Of a stretch of 39,734 nucleotides of DNA, positions 32,633 through 39,734 are shown piece by piece. The stretch is from Paracraurococcus ruber. Lineage in GTDB: Bacteria > Pseudomonadota > Alphaproteobacteria > Acetobacterales > Acetobacteraceae. Location: NCBI RefSeq assembly GCF_004353985.1, contig NZ_SMOA01000039.1, forward strand, positions 1 to 39,734. Direction: 5' to 3'. A program made the translations under genes and the position numbers. The notes below the pieces were generated by a model. It saw only the letters and a list, made by a program, of their open reading frames with translations. It was not told where the DNA came from and did no database searches. Position 1 is the first letter of the stretch; the number at the start of each line of letters is the position of its first letter.

Positions 32633-33082
32633 TCAGGCCGGGCGGCGCGGGACGACGATGTTCGGGACGATGACCTGCACCGGCTCGCCCTTCTGGTTCA
32701 GCGTCGTGCACTGCACGCGCAGCATGCCCTGGGTCGGCTTGCTGCGGCTCGGCACCACCTCCAGCACCTCGCTCACCACCGTCAGCACGTCGCCCGGCCG
32801 CACCGGGCGCGGCCATTCCACCTTCTCCATCCGGCCGCCGATCACGCCCCAGGCCGGGCGGAAGTCGCTGTCGACGATCAGCCGCATGGTGATGCCCGCG
32901 GTGTGCCAGCCGCTGGCCGCCAGGCCGCCGAACAGCGTGGACTTCGCCGCCTCGGCATCCAGGTGGAAGGGCTGCGGGTCGTAGCGCTTCGCGTAGTCCA
33001 GGATCTCCGCCTCGGTCACCGCATAGGTGGGGGAACGGAAGACCTGCCCAGCCGCGAAATCCTCCAGGTACATGCGTTCCAT
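32633..33082 (-). CDS. MaoC-family dehydratase
   Basis: Single hot-dog protein of 149 residues. YAKRYDPQPFHLDAEAA near residue 32 is the MaoC active-site pattern (Asp and His), and GLAASGWHTAGITMRL, IGGRMEKVEWPRPVRPGDVL continue the fold. Probable hydration or dehydration of an acyl-CoA; the substrate cannot be read. ATG at 33082 has GGGGAAGCG upstream. It is 23 bp downstream of the MFS gene on the same strand, so cotranscription is likely. Confidence 0.89.
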   Translation of the reverse strand: MERMYLEDFAAGQVFRSPTYAVTEAEILDYAKRYDPQPFHLDAEAAKSTLFGGLAASGWHTAGITMRLIVDSDFRPAWGVIGGRMEKVEWPRPVRPGDVLTVVSEVLEVVPSRSKPTQGMLRVQCTTLNQKGEPVQVIVPNIVVPRRPA

Positions 33083-33105
33083 CGCCGCGCTTCCCCTGCC
33101 CTGCC

Positions 33106-34266
33106 TCAGGCCCCCCTTGCCCCGCGCCGGCACCAGAGCGCAAGCGCGAGCACGCCGAGCGCCGCGACCAGGAAGCTCGGCCGGTAGCCGATCAGGGTGA
33201 GGCCGAGGCCGAAGCCGAGCGACCCGGCGCTCTGCCCGAGGAAGAGCGCGAGGGCGAAGGCGCCGACCGCGGTGCCGCGCGCCTCCGGCAGCGCCTCGGT
33301 CGAGAGCGTCTGCAGCACCCCGTGGAACATGTAGAAGCAGAGGCCGAGCGCCACCTGCACCAGCGCCACCGTACCCCAGCCCGGCGCCACGGCCAGCAGG
33401 GCCAGCAGCACGGCGAGGCCGCCGCCGCCCAGCGTCAGCAGCCCCCGCTCCCCGAAGCGGCGCAGCAGCGGCCGGGCGAAGCGGGTATAGCCGAAGGCGC
33501 CGATCCCGAAGCCGGCGACGATCAGCCCGGCCTCGGCGGCGTTGCGGCCGAAGACCTCGATGAGGAAGGAGCCGGTGAAGGGGAAGGCGCCGCCGAAGAG
33601 AAGGGCGCCGTCGAGGAAGGCGACCGCCATCAGCCAGCGGCCGGACGGCTTCCTGAGCAGGTCGAGATAGGCCGCCATGCCGCGGCCGCCGCCGCCACCC
33701 CCCTCGGCGCGCCAGAGCGCCGGGCCCAGCCGCCAGGCCAGCAGCCCGCCGACGCCCAGCGCCAACAGGCCGAGCACGAGGAAGGGCACGCGCCAGCCAG
33801 CATATTCCGCCAGCACGCCGGACACCGGGCCGGCCAGCAGCTGCGCCATGACCATGCCAGTCAGGAAGCGGCTGATGGTCACTTGGCGCTCGGCATAGGG
33901 GACGCTGTCGGCGACATGCGCCATCAGCAGCGGGATGACGGCGCCCGCGACGCAGCCGCAGAAGGCGCGCAGCGCGACCAGCCCGGCCAGGCCGGTCACC
34001 CAGGCGCTGGCCAGCAGGCCGAGGCCGAACAGCAGCACCGCCAGGCAGGCGATCCGCACCTTGCCCATCCGGTCGCCGAGCGGCCCGGCGATCAGCTGCA
34101 CCAGGCCATAGGGCAGGACGAAGCCGGCGACGAGGGCGGTCGCCTCCGCCACCGTCACGCCGAGATCGGCGGCGATGAGCGGCAGCAGCGGGTCCAGCAT
34201 CCGCATGCCGGCGCCGGTGGTGAAGCCCGCGAGGGCGAAGAGGGCGATGGGGATGGCGCCGGGCAT
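33106..34266 (-). CDS. MFS transporter
   Basis: Twelve-helix major facilitator carrier of 386 residues. Motif A appears as AGPLGDRMGKVRIACLAV, with a matching region in the second half (TRFARPLLRRFGERGLLTLGGG). A short Gly-rich loop (RAEGGGGGGRGM) separates the halves. Resembles drug/metabolite efflux-type MFS proteins, but specificity is unknown. ATG at 34266 begins the first helix (MPGAIPIALFALAGFTTG). No ribosome site is evident. Confidence 0.86.
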   Translation of the reverse strand: MPGAIPIALFALAGFTTGAGMRMLDPLLPLIAADLGVTVAEATALVAGFVLPYGLVQLIAGPLGDRMGKVRIACLAVLLFGLGLLASAWVTGLAGLVALRAFCGCVAGAVIPLLMAHVADSVPYAERQVTISRFLTGMVMAQLLAGPVSGVLAEYAGWRVPFLVLGLLALGVGGLLAWRLGPALWRAEGGGGGGRGMAAYLDLLRKPSGRWLMAVAFLDGALLFGGAFPFTGSFLIEVFGRNAAEAGLIVAGFGIGAFGYTRFARPLLRRFGERGLLTLGGGGLAVLLALLAVAPGWGTVALVQVALGLCFYMFHGVLQTLSTEALPEARGTAVGAFALALFLGQSAGSLGFGLGLTLIGYRPSFLVAALGVLALALWCRRGARGA

Positions 34267-34433
34267 GCCGGCCGGAGTGGGCGCGGTGGGCGGGCCGGTC
34301 AAGCCGGGGGGGGGCGCCGCGGGCCCTGGCGCCGCGCCCCGGCAGTGTGCCGGCCCGCGGTACCGCCCCCCATGGGGCGACGGCCGGGCGCCGAGGGATG
34401 ACGCGGCCGACGGCGCCGGCCCGCGCCGGCCTG

Positions 34434-34826
34434 TCAGGCCTCCATGCCGCCATGCTTCTTCAGCAGCCCGTCGAGCCGCTCGCGGTCGGCGCGCGGGACT
34501 TCCAGCCGCATCATCACGCGGTCGTCGTCCAGCGCGATGTCGGCGCTGCGGCGATCGATCGGCCCCTCGCGGACCACCGCCTCCAGCGCGAGCTTGGCGG
34601 TCTCGCTGTCCGGAAAGCGCAGCGACAGAGTCACGCCGTCTACGGAAGGCGCCGGCCGCGAATCCTTCGGCTGCATCATCGTCTCGGGCGCCACGGCGCG
34701 CGACCCCTGGGAGGTCGTGTGGGCGACCGGGTCGCTGGCCGGGAAGGTCTGCTCCACCCCGGTCTCGACATTCGCATCGGAGGTATGCTCGGGCCGCGTC
34801 GTGCCCGCTGCGGTGTGGCTGGCCAT
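34434..34826 (-). CDS. Hypothetical protein with FPASDP motif
   Basis: A 130-residue protein of unknown function. The polar N-terminal third contains ETGVEQTFPASDPVAHT, a short motif recurring in small uncharacterised alphaproteobacterial proteins. The C-terminal part (VTLSLRFPDSETAKLALEAVV ... ALDDDRVMMRLEVPRADRERLDGLLKKHG) looks like a small alpha/beta domain. GGGGGATCC precedes ATG 34826. It has no signal or membrane segment. The stop lies 167 bp upstream of the MFS start. Confidence 0.72.
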   Translation of the reverse strand: MASHTAAGTTRPEHTSDANVETGVEQTFPASDPVAHTTSQGSRAVAPETMMQPKDSRPAPSVDGVTLSLRFPDSETAKLALEAVVREGPIDRRSADIALDDDRVMMRLEVPRADRERLDGLLKKHGGMEA

Positions 34827-35134
34827 GCTGGGATCCCCCTTCGCCGCGTCGGTCCGCATCCACCGGTGAACACGTCGCCGCGGCGCCTGTCTTGAAGCGC
34901 CGGGTCGCGCCGCGGGGCGCATCGCGCCCCCTGACGGGTCCCTTGGGCTGGCCGAACGCGCGAATCCGGCGCGGGTTCGGCCGCCGGCCCGCGGGGACGG
35001 CCCCCGCCCGCCGCAGGGCTGCCGGCCGGGTCGGGGTGCGGCGCCGGCAGCCCGATCCGGGCCTGCAAGCCACGCCCGGTCATGCCCATCGGAGTTGGAT
35101 CGGTGCCCGGGGACCGGTCGTCCCGCGGCGCCGG
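34827..35134. other. Intergenic region between two hypothetical genes
   Basis: About 308 bp on the upstream side of the FPASDP gene. I see no convincing gene, repeat or terminator. The segment next to 34826 should hold the promoter of that gene. Confidence 0.35.
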
Positions 35135-35641
35135 TCAGCCGGCCGGGACGAGGAAGACGTAGTCCGCAGTGTAGGGCACCGGCCGCAGCGCGCCTGCCGT
35201 GGTGCAGGGCCCGGTCAGCACGCCGCCCTGCGTCGCCAGCCGCTGGATCGCCACCACCGCGGCGAAGCGCCCGGTGCCGGGCGCGGCGGGCTCCAGCCGC
35301 AGCAGCGGGATGTCGGCGGCCGTCGCGCCGGGCGCCGAGCCGGTGGCGCGGGCGGTCAGCAGGCTGCCATCGGCAAGCTGCCAGGCTGGCCCGGCAAAAT
35401 GCCGCCCGACCGTCGTGCCGTCCTGCAGCAGGGTGGCGACCGGCTCGCGGAACCGCCAGGCGAGCCCGCCTGCGGCATCCGGCCGGCATTCATGGATCTG
35501 CGCGCCGGCCGCCTGCAGCGTCAGCGCCGCCCGGGCGCCCGGCACCGCGACGGTCTCCGGCGGGACGCCCTGCGCCCGCAGGGCGGGCGGCATCGCCAGC
35601 AGGGCAAGGAACGGCAGGGCAAGGTTTCGCAGGACGATCAT
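35135..35641 (-). CDS. DUF3455-domain secreted protein
   Basis: 168 residues with a Sec signal (MIVLRNLALPFLALLAMPPALRA) followed by QGVPPETVAVPG. The mature part reads GAQIHECRP, WRFREPVATLLQDGTTVGRHFAGPAWQLADGSLLTA, IPLLRLEPAAPGTGRF, and ends GGVLTGPCTTAGALRPVPYTADYVFLVP. This is the pattern of the DUF3455 family, with two Cys that could pair. Function unknown; extracytoplasmic. ATG at 35641 has GGAGACGCC upstream. Confidence 0.83.
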   Translation of the reverse strand: MIVLRNLALPFLALLAMPPALRAQGVPPETVAVPGARAALTLQAAGAQIHECRPDAAGGLAWRFREPVATLLQDGTTVGRHFAGPAWQLADGSLLTARATGSAPGATAADIPLLRLEPAAPGTGRFAAVVAIQRLATQGGVLTGPCTTAGALRPVPYTADYVFLVPAG

Positions 35642-35881
35642 GGCGGCGTCTCCCCGGCGCCGCGACGGCGGCGTTCCCCCAGGGTTCGGCCCTGGCATGG
35701 GCGAGGTTGCGCCGGGCATCCGCGGCGGGGGCGAGCCGGCGCCGCGTAGCACCCTGGGCAGCCGGGCCGGCGCGCGCCGGTCGAGGCCGGGGCGACGATC
35801 AACGTCGGGACCAACCGACGGTTGGAAACGCGCGGCCGCGCCGGTGCCGGATCGCGCCGGCGGGCCATCCTGCACGACCTC

Positions 35882-36991
35882 TCAGGCCGCCAGTTCCTCC
35901 AACGGCCAGCGCGGCCGCGGCGCATGGCCAAGCTCGTCGGTGAGGCCGCGGCGCAGCCGCTCGATCCCCGCCCAGGCCACCATGACGGCATTGTCGGTGC
36001 AAAGCCGGATGGGCGGCGCCACCAGCGGCAAGCCGTGCCTCGCGGCCGCGCCGGCCAGGGCCGCCCGCACCGCCTGGTTGGCGGCGACGCCGCCGGCGAC
36101 GACCAGCGCAGTCGCGCCGGGGACCATGGCGATGGCATGCGCGGCGCGGTCGGCCAGCACCGCGGCGACCGCGGCCTGGAAGCCGGCGGCGATGTCGGCC
36201 TTCCCCTGCCCGGTCAGCGGCCCGCGCGCCACCGCCTGGGCGACCGCGGTCTTCAGGCCGGACCAGGAGAAGTCGCAGCCCGGCCGCCCCAGCAGTGGCC
36301 GCGGCAGCGGCACCGCGGCCGGGTCGCCCTGGGTCGCCAGCCGTTCCAGCGCCGGCCCGCCCGGCCAGGGCAGGCCGAGCAGCTTGGCGGATTTGTCGAA
36401 GGCCTCGCCCACCGCGTCGTCGAGCGTGGTGCCGAGGCGGCGGTAGCGCCCCACCCCCTCCACCGCGACGCATTGGCAATGCCCGCCGGAGAGCAGCAGC
36501 AGCAGGTAGGGGAAGCGCACTGGCCCGGCGTGGCGTCCATCGCCCGCCGCCGGCAAGGCATCCCGCCCGCGCGCCTCCGGCAAGACGGCCAGCACCGCCG
36601 CCGGCAGGATGCCGGGCAGCGTCGCGGTCAGCGCATGCGCCTCCAGGTGGTTGACCGCGACGAAGGGGAGCCCATGGGCGATGGCGATGCCCTTGCCGAG
36701 GGTCGCACCGACGATCAGCCCGCCGATCAGCCCGGGGCCGGAGGTCGCGGCGATGCCCGCGAGGTCGCCATAGCCGAGCCCGGCGCGGTCCATGACCTGC
36801 GCGACCAGGCGCGGCAGATGCTCGAGATGCGCCCGCGCCGCGATCTCCGGCACCACGCCGCCGAAGCGGGCATGCTCCTCCTGCTGGCTCAGCACCGCCT
36901 CGGCCAGGATCGTGCCGTCGGCGCGCAGGACCGCCGCCGCGGTCTCGTCGCAGCTCGATTCCAGGCCCAGCACGATGGCGTCGTCCCGCAT
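35882..36991 (-). CDS. tsaD: tRNA N6-adenosine threonylcarbamoyltransferase
   Basis: Transfers the threonylcarbamoyl group to A37 of ANN-decoding tRNAs, with TsaB and TsaE. 369 residues. ASKHA-fold landmarks: [14 protein letters not shown], the metal-binding His pair in [51 protein letters not shown] and [11 protein letters not shown] with the metal Asp. The Gly-rich insert [16 protein letters not shown] near residue 145 is longer than usual. ATG at 36991 has GGAGGCAGG upstream. It is divergent from hemC across 66 bp, the usual alphaproteobacterial arrangement. Confidence 0.95.
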   Translation of the reverse strand: MRDDAIVLGLESSCDETAAAVLRADGTILAEAVLSQQEEHARFGGVVPEIAARAHLEHLPRLVAQVMDRAGLGYGDLAGIAATSGPGLIGGLIVGATLGKGIAIAHGLPFVAVNHLEAHALTATLPGILPAAVLAVLPEARGRDALPAAGDGRHAGPVRFPYLLLLLSGGHCQCVAVEGVGRYRRLGTTLDDAVGEAFDKSAKLLGLPWPGGPALERLATQGDPAAVPLPRPLLGRPGCDFSWSGLKTAVAQAVARGPLTGQGKADIAAGFQAAVAAVLADRAAHAIAMVPGATALVVAGGVAANQAVRAALAGAAARHGLPLVAPPIRLCTDNAVMVAWAGIERLRRGLTDELGHAPRPRWPLEELAA

Positions 36992-37057
36992 CCTGCCTCC
37001 TCGCGGCCCCGGCGCGGGGCGGTTCCCGCCCGGCGGCCGCTGTTCTATGACAGGCGC

Positions 37058-38047
37058 ATGCCCACCGGTCATCACCCCGCCGCGATGCCTGAGCATGGTC
37101 GTGGCCTGCCGCTCCGGGTCGGGACGCGCGGCTCGCCCCTCGCCCTCTGGCAGACGCGGCATTTCCTGTCGATCGTCACCGCCCTCTGCCCCGTCCTGCG
37201 CGACGCGCAGGCCTTCGAGGAGCATGTGATCGCCACCTCGGGCGACCGCATCCAGGACCGCCGCCTGGCGGATATCGGCGGCAAGGGCCTGTTCGCCAAG
37301 GAGATCCACGAGGCGCTGCTCGACCGCCGAATCGATTTCGCGGTGCACAGCCTGAAGGACCTGGAGACGGAGATGCCGCCCGGCATCGTCCTCGCCTGCA
37401 CCCTGAAGCGGGAGGATGCGCGGGACGCGATCATCCTCGGCCCCGGCTGCGCCGCGCCCGACCCGGCCGATCCCTATGCCTGCCTGCCGGCCGGGGCGGT
37501 GATCGGCACCGCCTCCGTCCGGCGGCAGAGCCAGATCCTCTTCGCCCGGCCCGATCTCCGCTGCGGGATGATCCGCGGCAATGTCCAGACGCGGCTGTCG
37601 CGGGTCCGCGGCGGGGAGTTCGCCGCCAGCCTGCTGGCGCTCGCGGGCCTGAAGCGGCTGGGGCTGCAGGGGGAGGCGGCGGTGGTCCTGGACGCGGAGG
37701 CGATGGTCCCCGCCGCCGGCCAGGGGATCGTCGGCATCACCGTGCGGGAGAGTGACGAGGCGCTGCGCGAATTGCTCTCGGCCATCGAGGACCGCGAGGC
37801 GGCGGCGGTCAGCCGGGCGGAGCGCGCCTTCCTCGGTGCCCTCGATGGGTCCTGCCGCACCCCGATCGGCGGCCATGCCCGGCTGCTGCCGGGGGGCGAG
37901 CTGCACCTGACCGGCCTGGTCGCCCGGCCGGATGGCAGCTTCCTGCTGAAGCGCGCCCTCACCGGCCCGGCGCCGGAGGCCGAGCGCCTGGGCCGCGAGC
38001 TGGGCCGCAGCCTGCGCGCCGACAGCCCCGCCGATCTCTTCGCCTGA
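37058..38047 (+). CDS. hemC: Porphobilinogen deaminase (hydroxymethylbilane synthase)
   Basis: Polymerises four porphobilinogens to hydroxymethylbilane in heme synthesis. 329 residues from ATG 37058; ATG at 37085 is an alternative that starts nearer the conserved [14 protein letters not shown]. Conserved features: [12 protein letters not shown], catalytic Asp in [31 protein letters not shown], and dipyrromethane-cofactor Cys at about residue 266 in [12 protein letters not shown]. It is followed by hemD after 88 bp containing a perfect hairpin. Confidence 0.95.
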   Translation: MPTGHHPAAMPEHGRGLPLRVGTRGSPLALWQTRHFLSIVTALCPVLRDAQAFEEHVIATSGDRIQDRRLADIGGKGLFAKEIHEALLDRRIDFAVHSLKDLETEMPPGIVLACTLKREDARDAIILGPGCAAPDPADPYACLPAGAVIGTASVRRQSQILFARPDLRCGMIRGNVQTRLSRVRGGEFAASLLALAGLKRLGLQGEAAVVLDAEAMVPAAGQGIVGITVRESDEALRELLSAIEDREAAAVSRAERAFLGALDGSCRTPIGGHARLLPGGELHLTGLVARPDGSFLLKRALTGPAPEAERLGRELGRSLRADSPADLFA

Positions 38048-38059
38048 TGGCAGACCCGT

Positions 38060-38125
38060 GGGTTCCAGGGGCCCTCCGGCCCCTGGCGGGGGAGGATCCG
38101 GGAGGGGGCCTGGCCCTGTCCCGGC
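38060..38125 (+). terminator. Terminator-like module between hemC and hemD (T4)
   Basis: GGGTTCCAGGGGCC-CTCC-GGCCCCTGG (stem 38065-38086) followed by CGGGGGAGGA and a second GC-rich palindrome (GGGAGGGGGCCTGGCCCTGTCCC). It is the same order as the module at 21.7 kb. It may partly terminate or attenuate transcription before hemD. Confidence 0.55.
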
Positions 38126-38135
38126 CCGCGCGCTG

Positions 38136-38843
38136 ATGCCGGCCGGCGTGCTGGTGACGCGCCCCGAGCCCGGCGCGGCCGAGACGGCGCGGCGCGTCGC
38201 GGCACTCGGCTTCCAGCCGATCCTGGCGCCTGCCCTGGTGCTGGCGCCGCGCGCCTTCGCCCCGGTGCCGGCGCAGGCGCTGCTGCTGACCAGCCGCGCC
38301 GCCGCCCGCGCCGTGCCGGTCTCCGATGCCCGCGTCCTGGCGGTGGGCGAGGCGACGGCGGAGGAGGCGCGGGCCCGCGGCTTCGCCCGGGTCGAGGCCG
38401 CCGCCGGCGATGCCGCAGCGCTGGCGGATCATGCCGCCGCCCGGCTCGACCCGGCCGCCGGCCCGCTGCTGCTGGCGGTGGGCGAAGGCTATGGCGCGGA
38501 GCTTGCCGCCGATCTGCGCGGCCGGGGCTTCCGGGTGCTGCGCCGGATCGCCTATGCCGCGCGGCCGGCCGCGACGCTGCCGGCGGAGGCGGTTGCCGCA
38601 TTGCAGAAGGACGGCGCGGTCGTTGCCGTGCTGTTCTTCTCGCCCCGCTCGGCGGGCTGTGCCATTTCACTCCTCAAAGCCTCCGGCCTCGGCGCCGCGG
38701 CGGCTGGGCTGGAGGCCCTGGCGATCAGCCCACGGGTGGCCGAGGCCGCCGCCCGCGCGATCTCCCCCTTCGCCTGGCGCGCGGTACGGGTGGCCGGTCG
38801 GCCCGACCAGGACGCATTGTTGGCATTGCTCGGACCCGGGTAG
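38136..38843 (+). CDS. hemD: Uroporphyrinogen-III synthase
   Basis: Closes hydroxymethylbilane with ring-D inversion to uroporphyrinogen III. 235 residues; [21 protein letters not shown] at the N-terminus is the typical HemD opening, then [29 protein letters not shown] and [16 protein letters not shown] near residue 170. HemD sequences are poorly conserved, so the position after hemC strengthens the call. ATG at 38136 lacks a good ribosome site; GTG 38148 is an alternative. Its stop is 10 bp before the next gene. Confidence 0.9.
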   Translation: MPAGVLVTRPEPGAAETARRVAALGFQPILAPALVLAPRAFAPVPAQALLLTSRAAARAVPVSDARVLAVGEATAEEARARGFARVEAAAGDAAALADHAAARLDPAAGPLLLAVGEGYGAELAADLRGRGFRVLRRIAYAARPAATLPAEAVAALQKDGAVVAVLFFSPRSAGCAISLLKASGLGAAAAGLEALAISPRVAEAAARAISPFAWRAVRVAGRPDQDALLALLGPG

Positions 38844-38853
38844 GCTGGACCGC

Positions 38854-39734
38854 ATGAGCGAGACATCGAAGGACACACCCCCTCGGGACACCCCGGGGGG
38901 AAGCCAGCCGGCGCCGCCGGTGGCCCGCAATTCGCCGCTGGACCCGCCGGCGCCGCGCCGGCTGGATCCGGCCGCCATCATGATCGGCGTCGGCGGCGTG
39001 GTGCTGCTGGTGGCGCTGTGGTGGCTGCTGAACACCCCCCGCTCGACCAGCGAGGCGGCGGTGGACCCGGCCCGCGTCGCCCAGCTCGAGCAGCGGCTGA
39101 GCACGCTCGAGGGCGTGCGCGGCGAGCTTGGCACCCTGACCGGGCGGGTGAACGCGCTGTCCGCCGTGGAAGGCCGGGTGCAGGCGCTGGAGACGCGGCC
39201 CACCCCGGCGATCCCGGACATCCGGCCGCTGGAACAGCAGGTGACCGCGCTGGGCGAGCGCGCCGCGACCAATGACCGCCGGCTGGGCGTGCTGGAAGGC
39301 CGGCCGGTGCCCGACACTGCCGGCTTCGCCCAGCGCACGGCGCTGGACGCGCTGGCGGCGCGGCTGGACCAGGTCGCCGCCGCGGAGCAGCGGCAGGAGG
39401 CCGAGATCGCCCGCCGCCTGCAGGAGGCCGAGCAGGCCGGCCGGCAGCGCGAGCAGGCGGCCGCCCAAGCGGTGCAGCAGCGGCTGCAGGAGGCAGCCCA
39501 GACCGACCAGCAGCGGGAACAGGCGGCGCTGCAGGGGATCCAGCAGCGACTGCAGGCGCTGGAAGCGTCCCTGACCCAGAAGCTGGCGGCGGTGGAGCAG
39601 GCGCAGGCGGCGGTGAGGACGCAGCTGGACCGCGCGGCGCGGCAGGCGGCGATCGACCGCGCCCGCGCCGCGCTGGCGGCCGGCCGGCCGCTGGGCGATT
39701 CGCTGGGCGGGCTCGGCCAGCCGCCGGCGGCGCT
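38854..39734 (+). CDS. Mitofilin/Mic60-like coiled-coil membrane protein (partial, runs off the window)
   Basis: At least 293 residues, open to the last base. A short Pro-rich cytoplasmic N-terminus precedes one transmembrane helix IMIGVGGVVLLVALWWLL (about residues 43-60). Then comes a long predicted coiled coil: RVAQLEQRLSTLEG, VEGRVQALE, repeated Gln-Gln-Arg-Leu-Gln units (QQRLQEAAQTDQQREQAAL) and LEASLTQKLAAVEQAQ. Single N-terminal anchor, coiled coil and location after hemC-hemD match the alphaproteobacterial Mic60/HemX-type gene, which shapes inner-membrane invaginations in some relatives (established for Mic60). The diagnostic mitofilin C-terminal domain would lie beyond the window, so the subfamily is unconfirmed. 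Confidence 0.72.
   Translation, partial: MSETSKDTPPRDTPGGSQPAPPVARNSPLDPPAPRRLDPAAIMIGVGGVVLLVALWWLLNTPRSTSEAAVDPARVAQLEQRLSTLEGVRGELGTLTGRVNALSAVEGRVQALETRPTPAIPDIRPLEQQVTALGERAATNDRRLGVLEGRPVPDTAGFAQRTALDALAARLDQVAAAEQRQEAEIARRLQEAEQAGRQREQAAAQAVQQRLQEAAQTDQQREQAALQGIQQRLQALEASLTQKLAAVEQAQAAVRTQLDRAARQAAIDRARAALAAGRPLGDSLGGLGQPPAA

Noticed and set aside
29727-32984. 1085-codon plus-strand frame over P450, argH and TlpA-like genes
   Set aside because: Out of frame with the P450 and TlpA-like genes and antisense to argH; no recognisable protein.
1-39734. CRISPR array, tRNA, rRNA, insertion sequence or prophage genes
   Set aside because: No regularly spaced direct repeats, no tRNA-like or rRNA-like segment and no transposase or integrase motif were seen. 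The repeats found are dispersed palindromes.

Overview
The window is GC-rich chromosomal DNA with dense, mostly leaderless or strongly Shine-Dalgarno-led genes. Three things point to an alphaproteobacterium, most likely Acetobacteraceae (Roseomonas-like): a SUV3-type RNA helicase, the order tsaD / hemC-hemD-coiled-coil membrane protein (Mic60-like), and six tripartite-tricarboxylate (Bug) periplasmic receptor genes. This taxonomic placement is inference from gene content and base composition. I support 39 protein genes and no rRNA, tRNA, CRISPR array, transposase or prophage gene.

Layout. 1-4.3 kb: two RNA helicases (DeaD-like and SUV3-like) on the minus strand. 4.5-11 kb: an EamA permease, a large DyP peroxidase, a PPP-family phosphatase, a MaoC hydratase, an argininosuccinate-lyase paralogue and a secreted proline-rich protein. 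11.2-13.3 kb: a Bug receptor with an Ldh-family oxidoreductase. 13.4-20.8 kb: a tight eight-gene minus-strand operon (Bug receptor, itaconyl/mesaconyl-CoA hydratase-like, CaiB/BaiF CoA-transferase, CitE-like lyase, fumarylacetoacetase, second CoA-transferase, NTF2-like protein, small membrane protein). Its second to fourth genes match the itaconate degradation set (CoA-transferase, hydratase, citramalyl-CoA lyase). 20.8-30.2 kb: a beta-hydroxyacid-dehydrogenase-like enzyme, four more Bug receptors, an enoyl-CoA hydratase, a VOC protein, a small lipoprotein, an MFS carrier and a CYP199-like cytochrome P450 directly behind a Bug gene. 30.2-39.7 kb: mainly housekeeping: lptM-like, argH, a TlpA-like thioredoxin, a MaoC protein, an MFS carrier, two hypotheticals, tsaD, hemC, hemD and a truncated Mic60-like gene that runs off the window.

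Functionally the middle of the window looks like an organic-acid and acyl-CoA catabolic region. Receptors capture carboxylates in the periplasm, CoA-transferases activate them, and hydratases and lyases cleave them. No TctA/TctB membrane subunits and no transcription regulator are present, so the receptors must share permeases encoded elsewhere.

Two families of intergenic structure stand out. One is a palindromic repeat (units at 5489-5591, 10272-10480 and 13280-13394) whose terminal CTAG supplies the stop codon of two upstream genes. The other is a double-hairpin, terminator-like module found at about 8.7, 21.7, 26.8 and 38.07 kb, with a partial relative at 30.2 kb.
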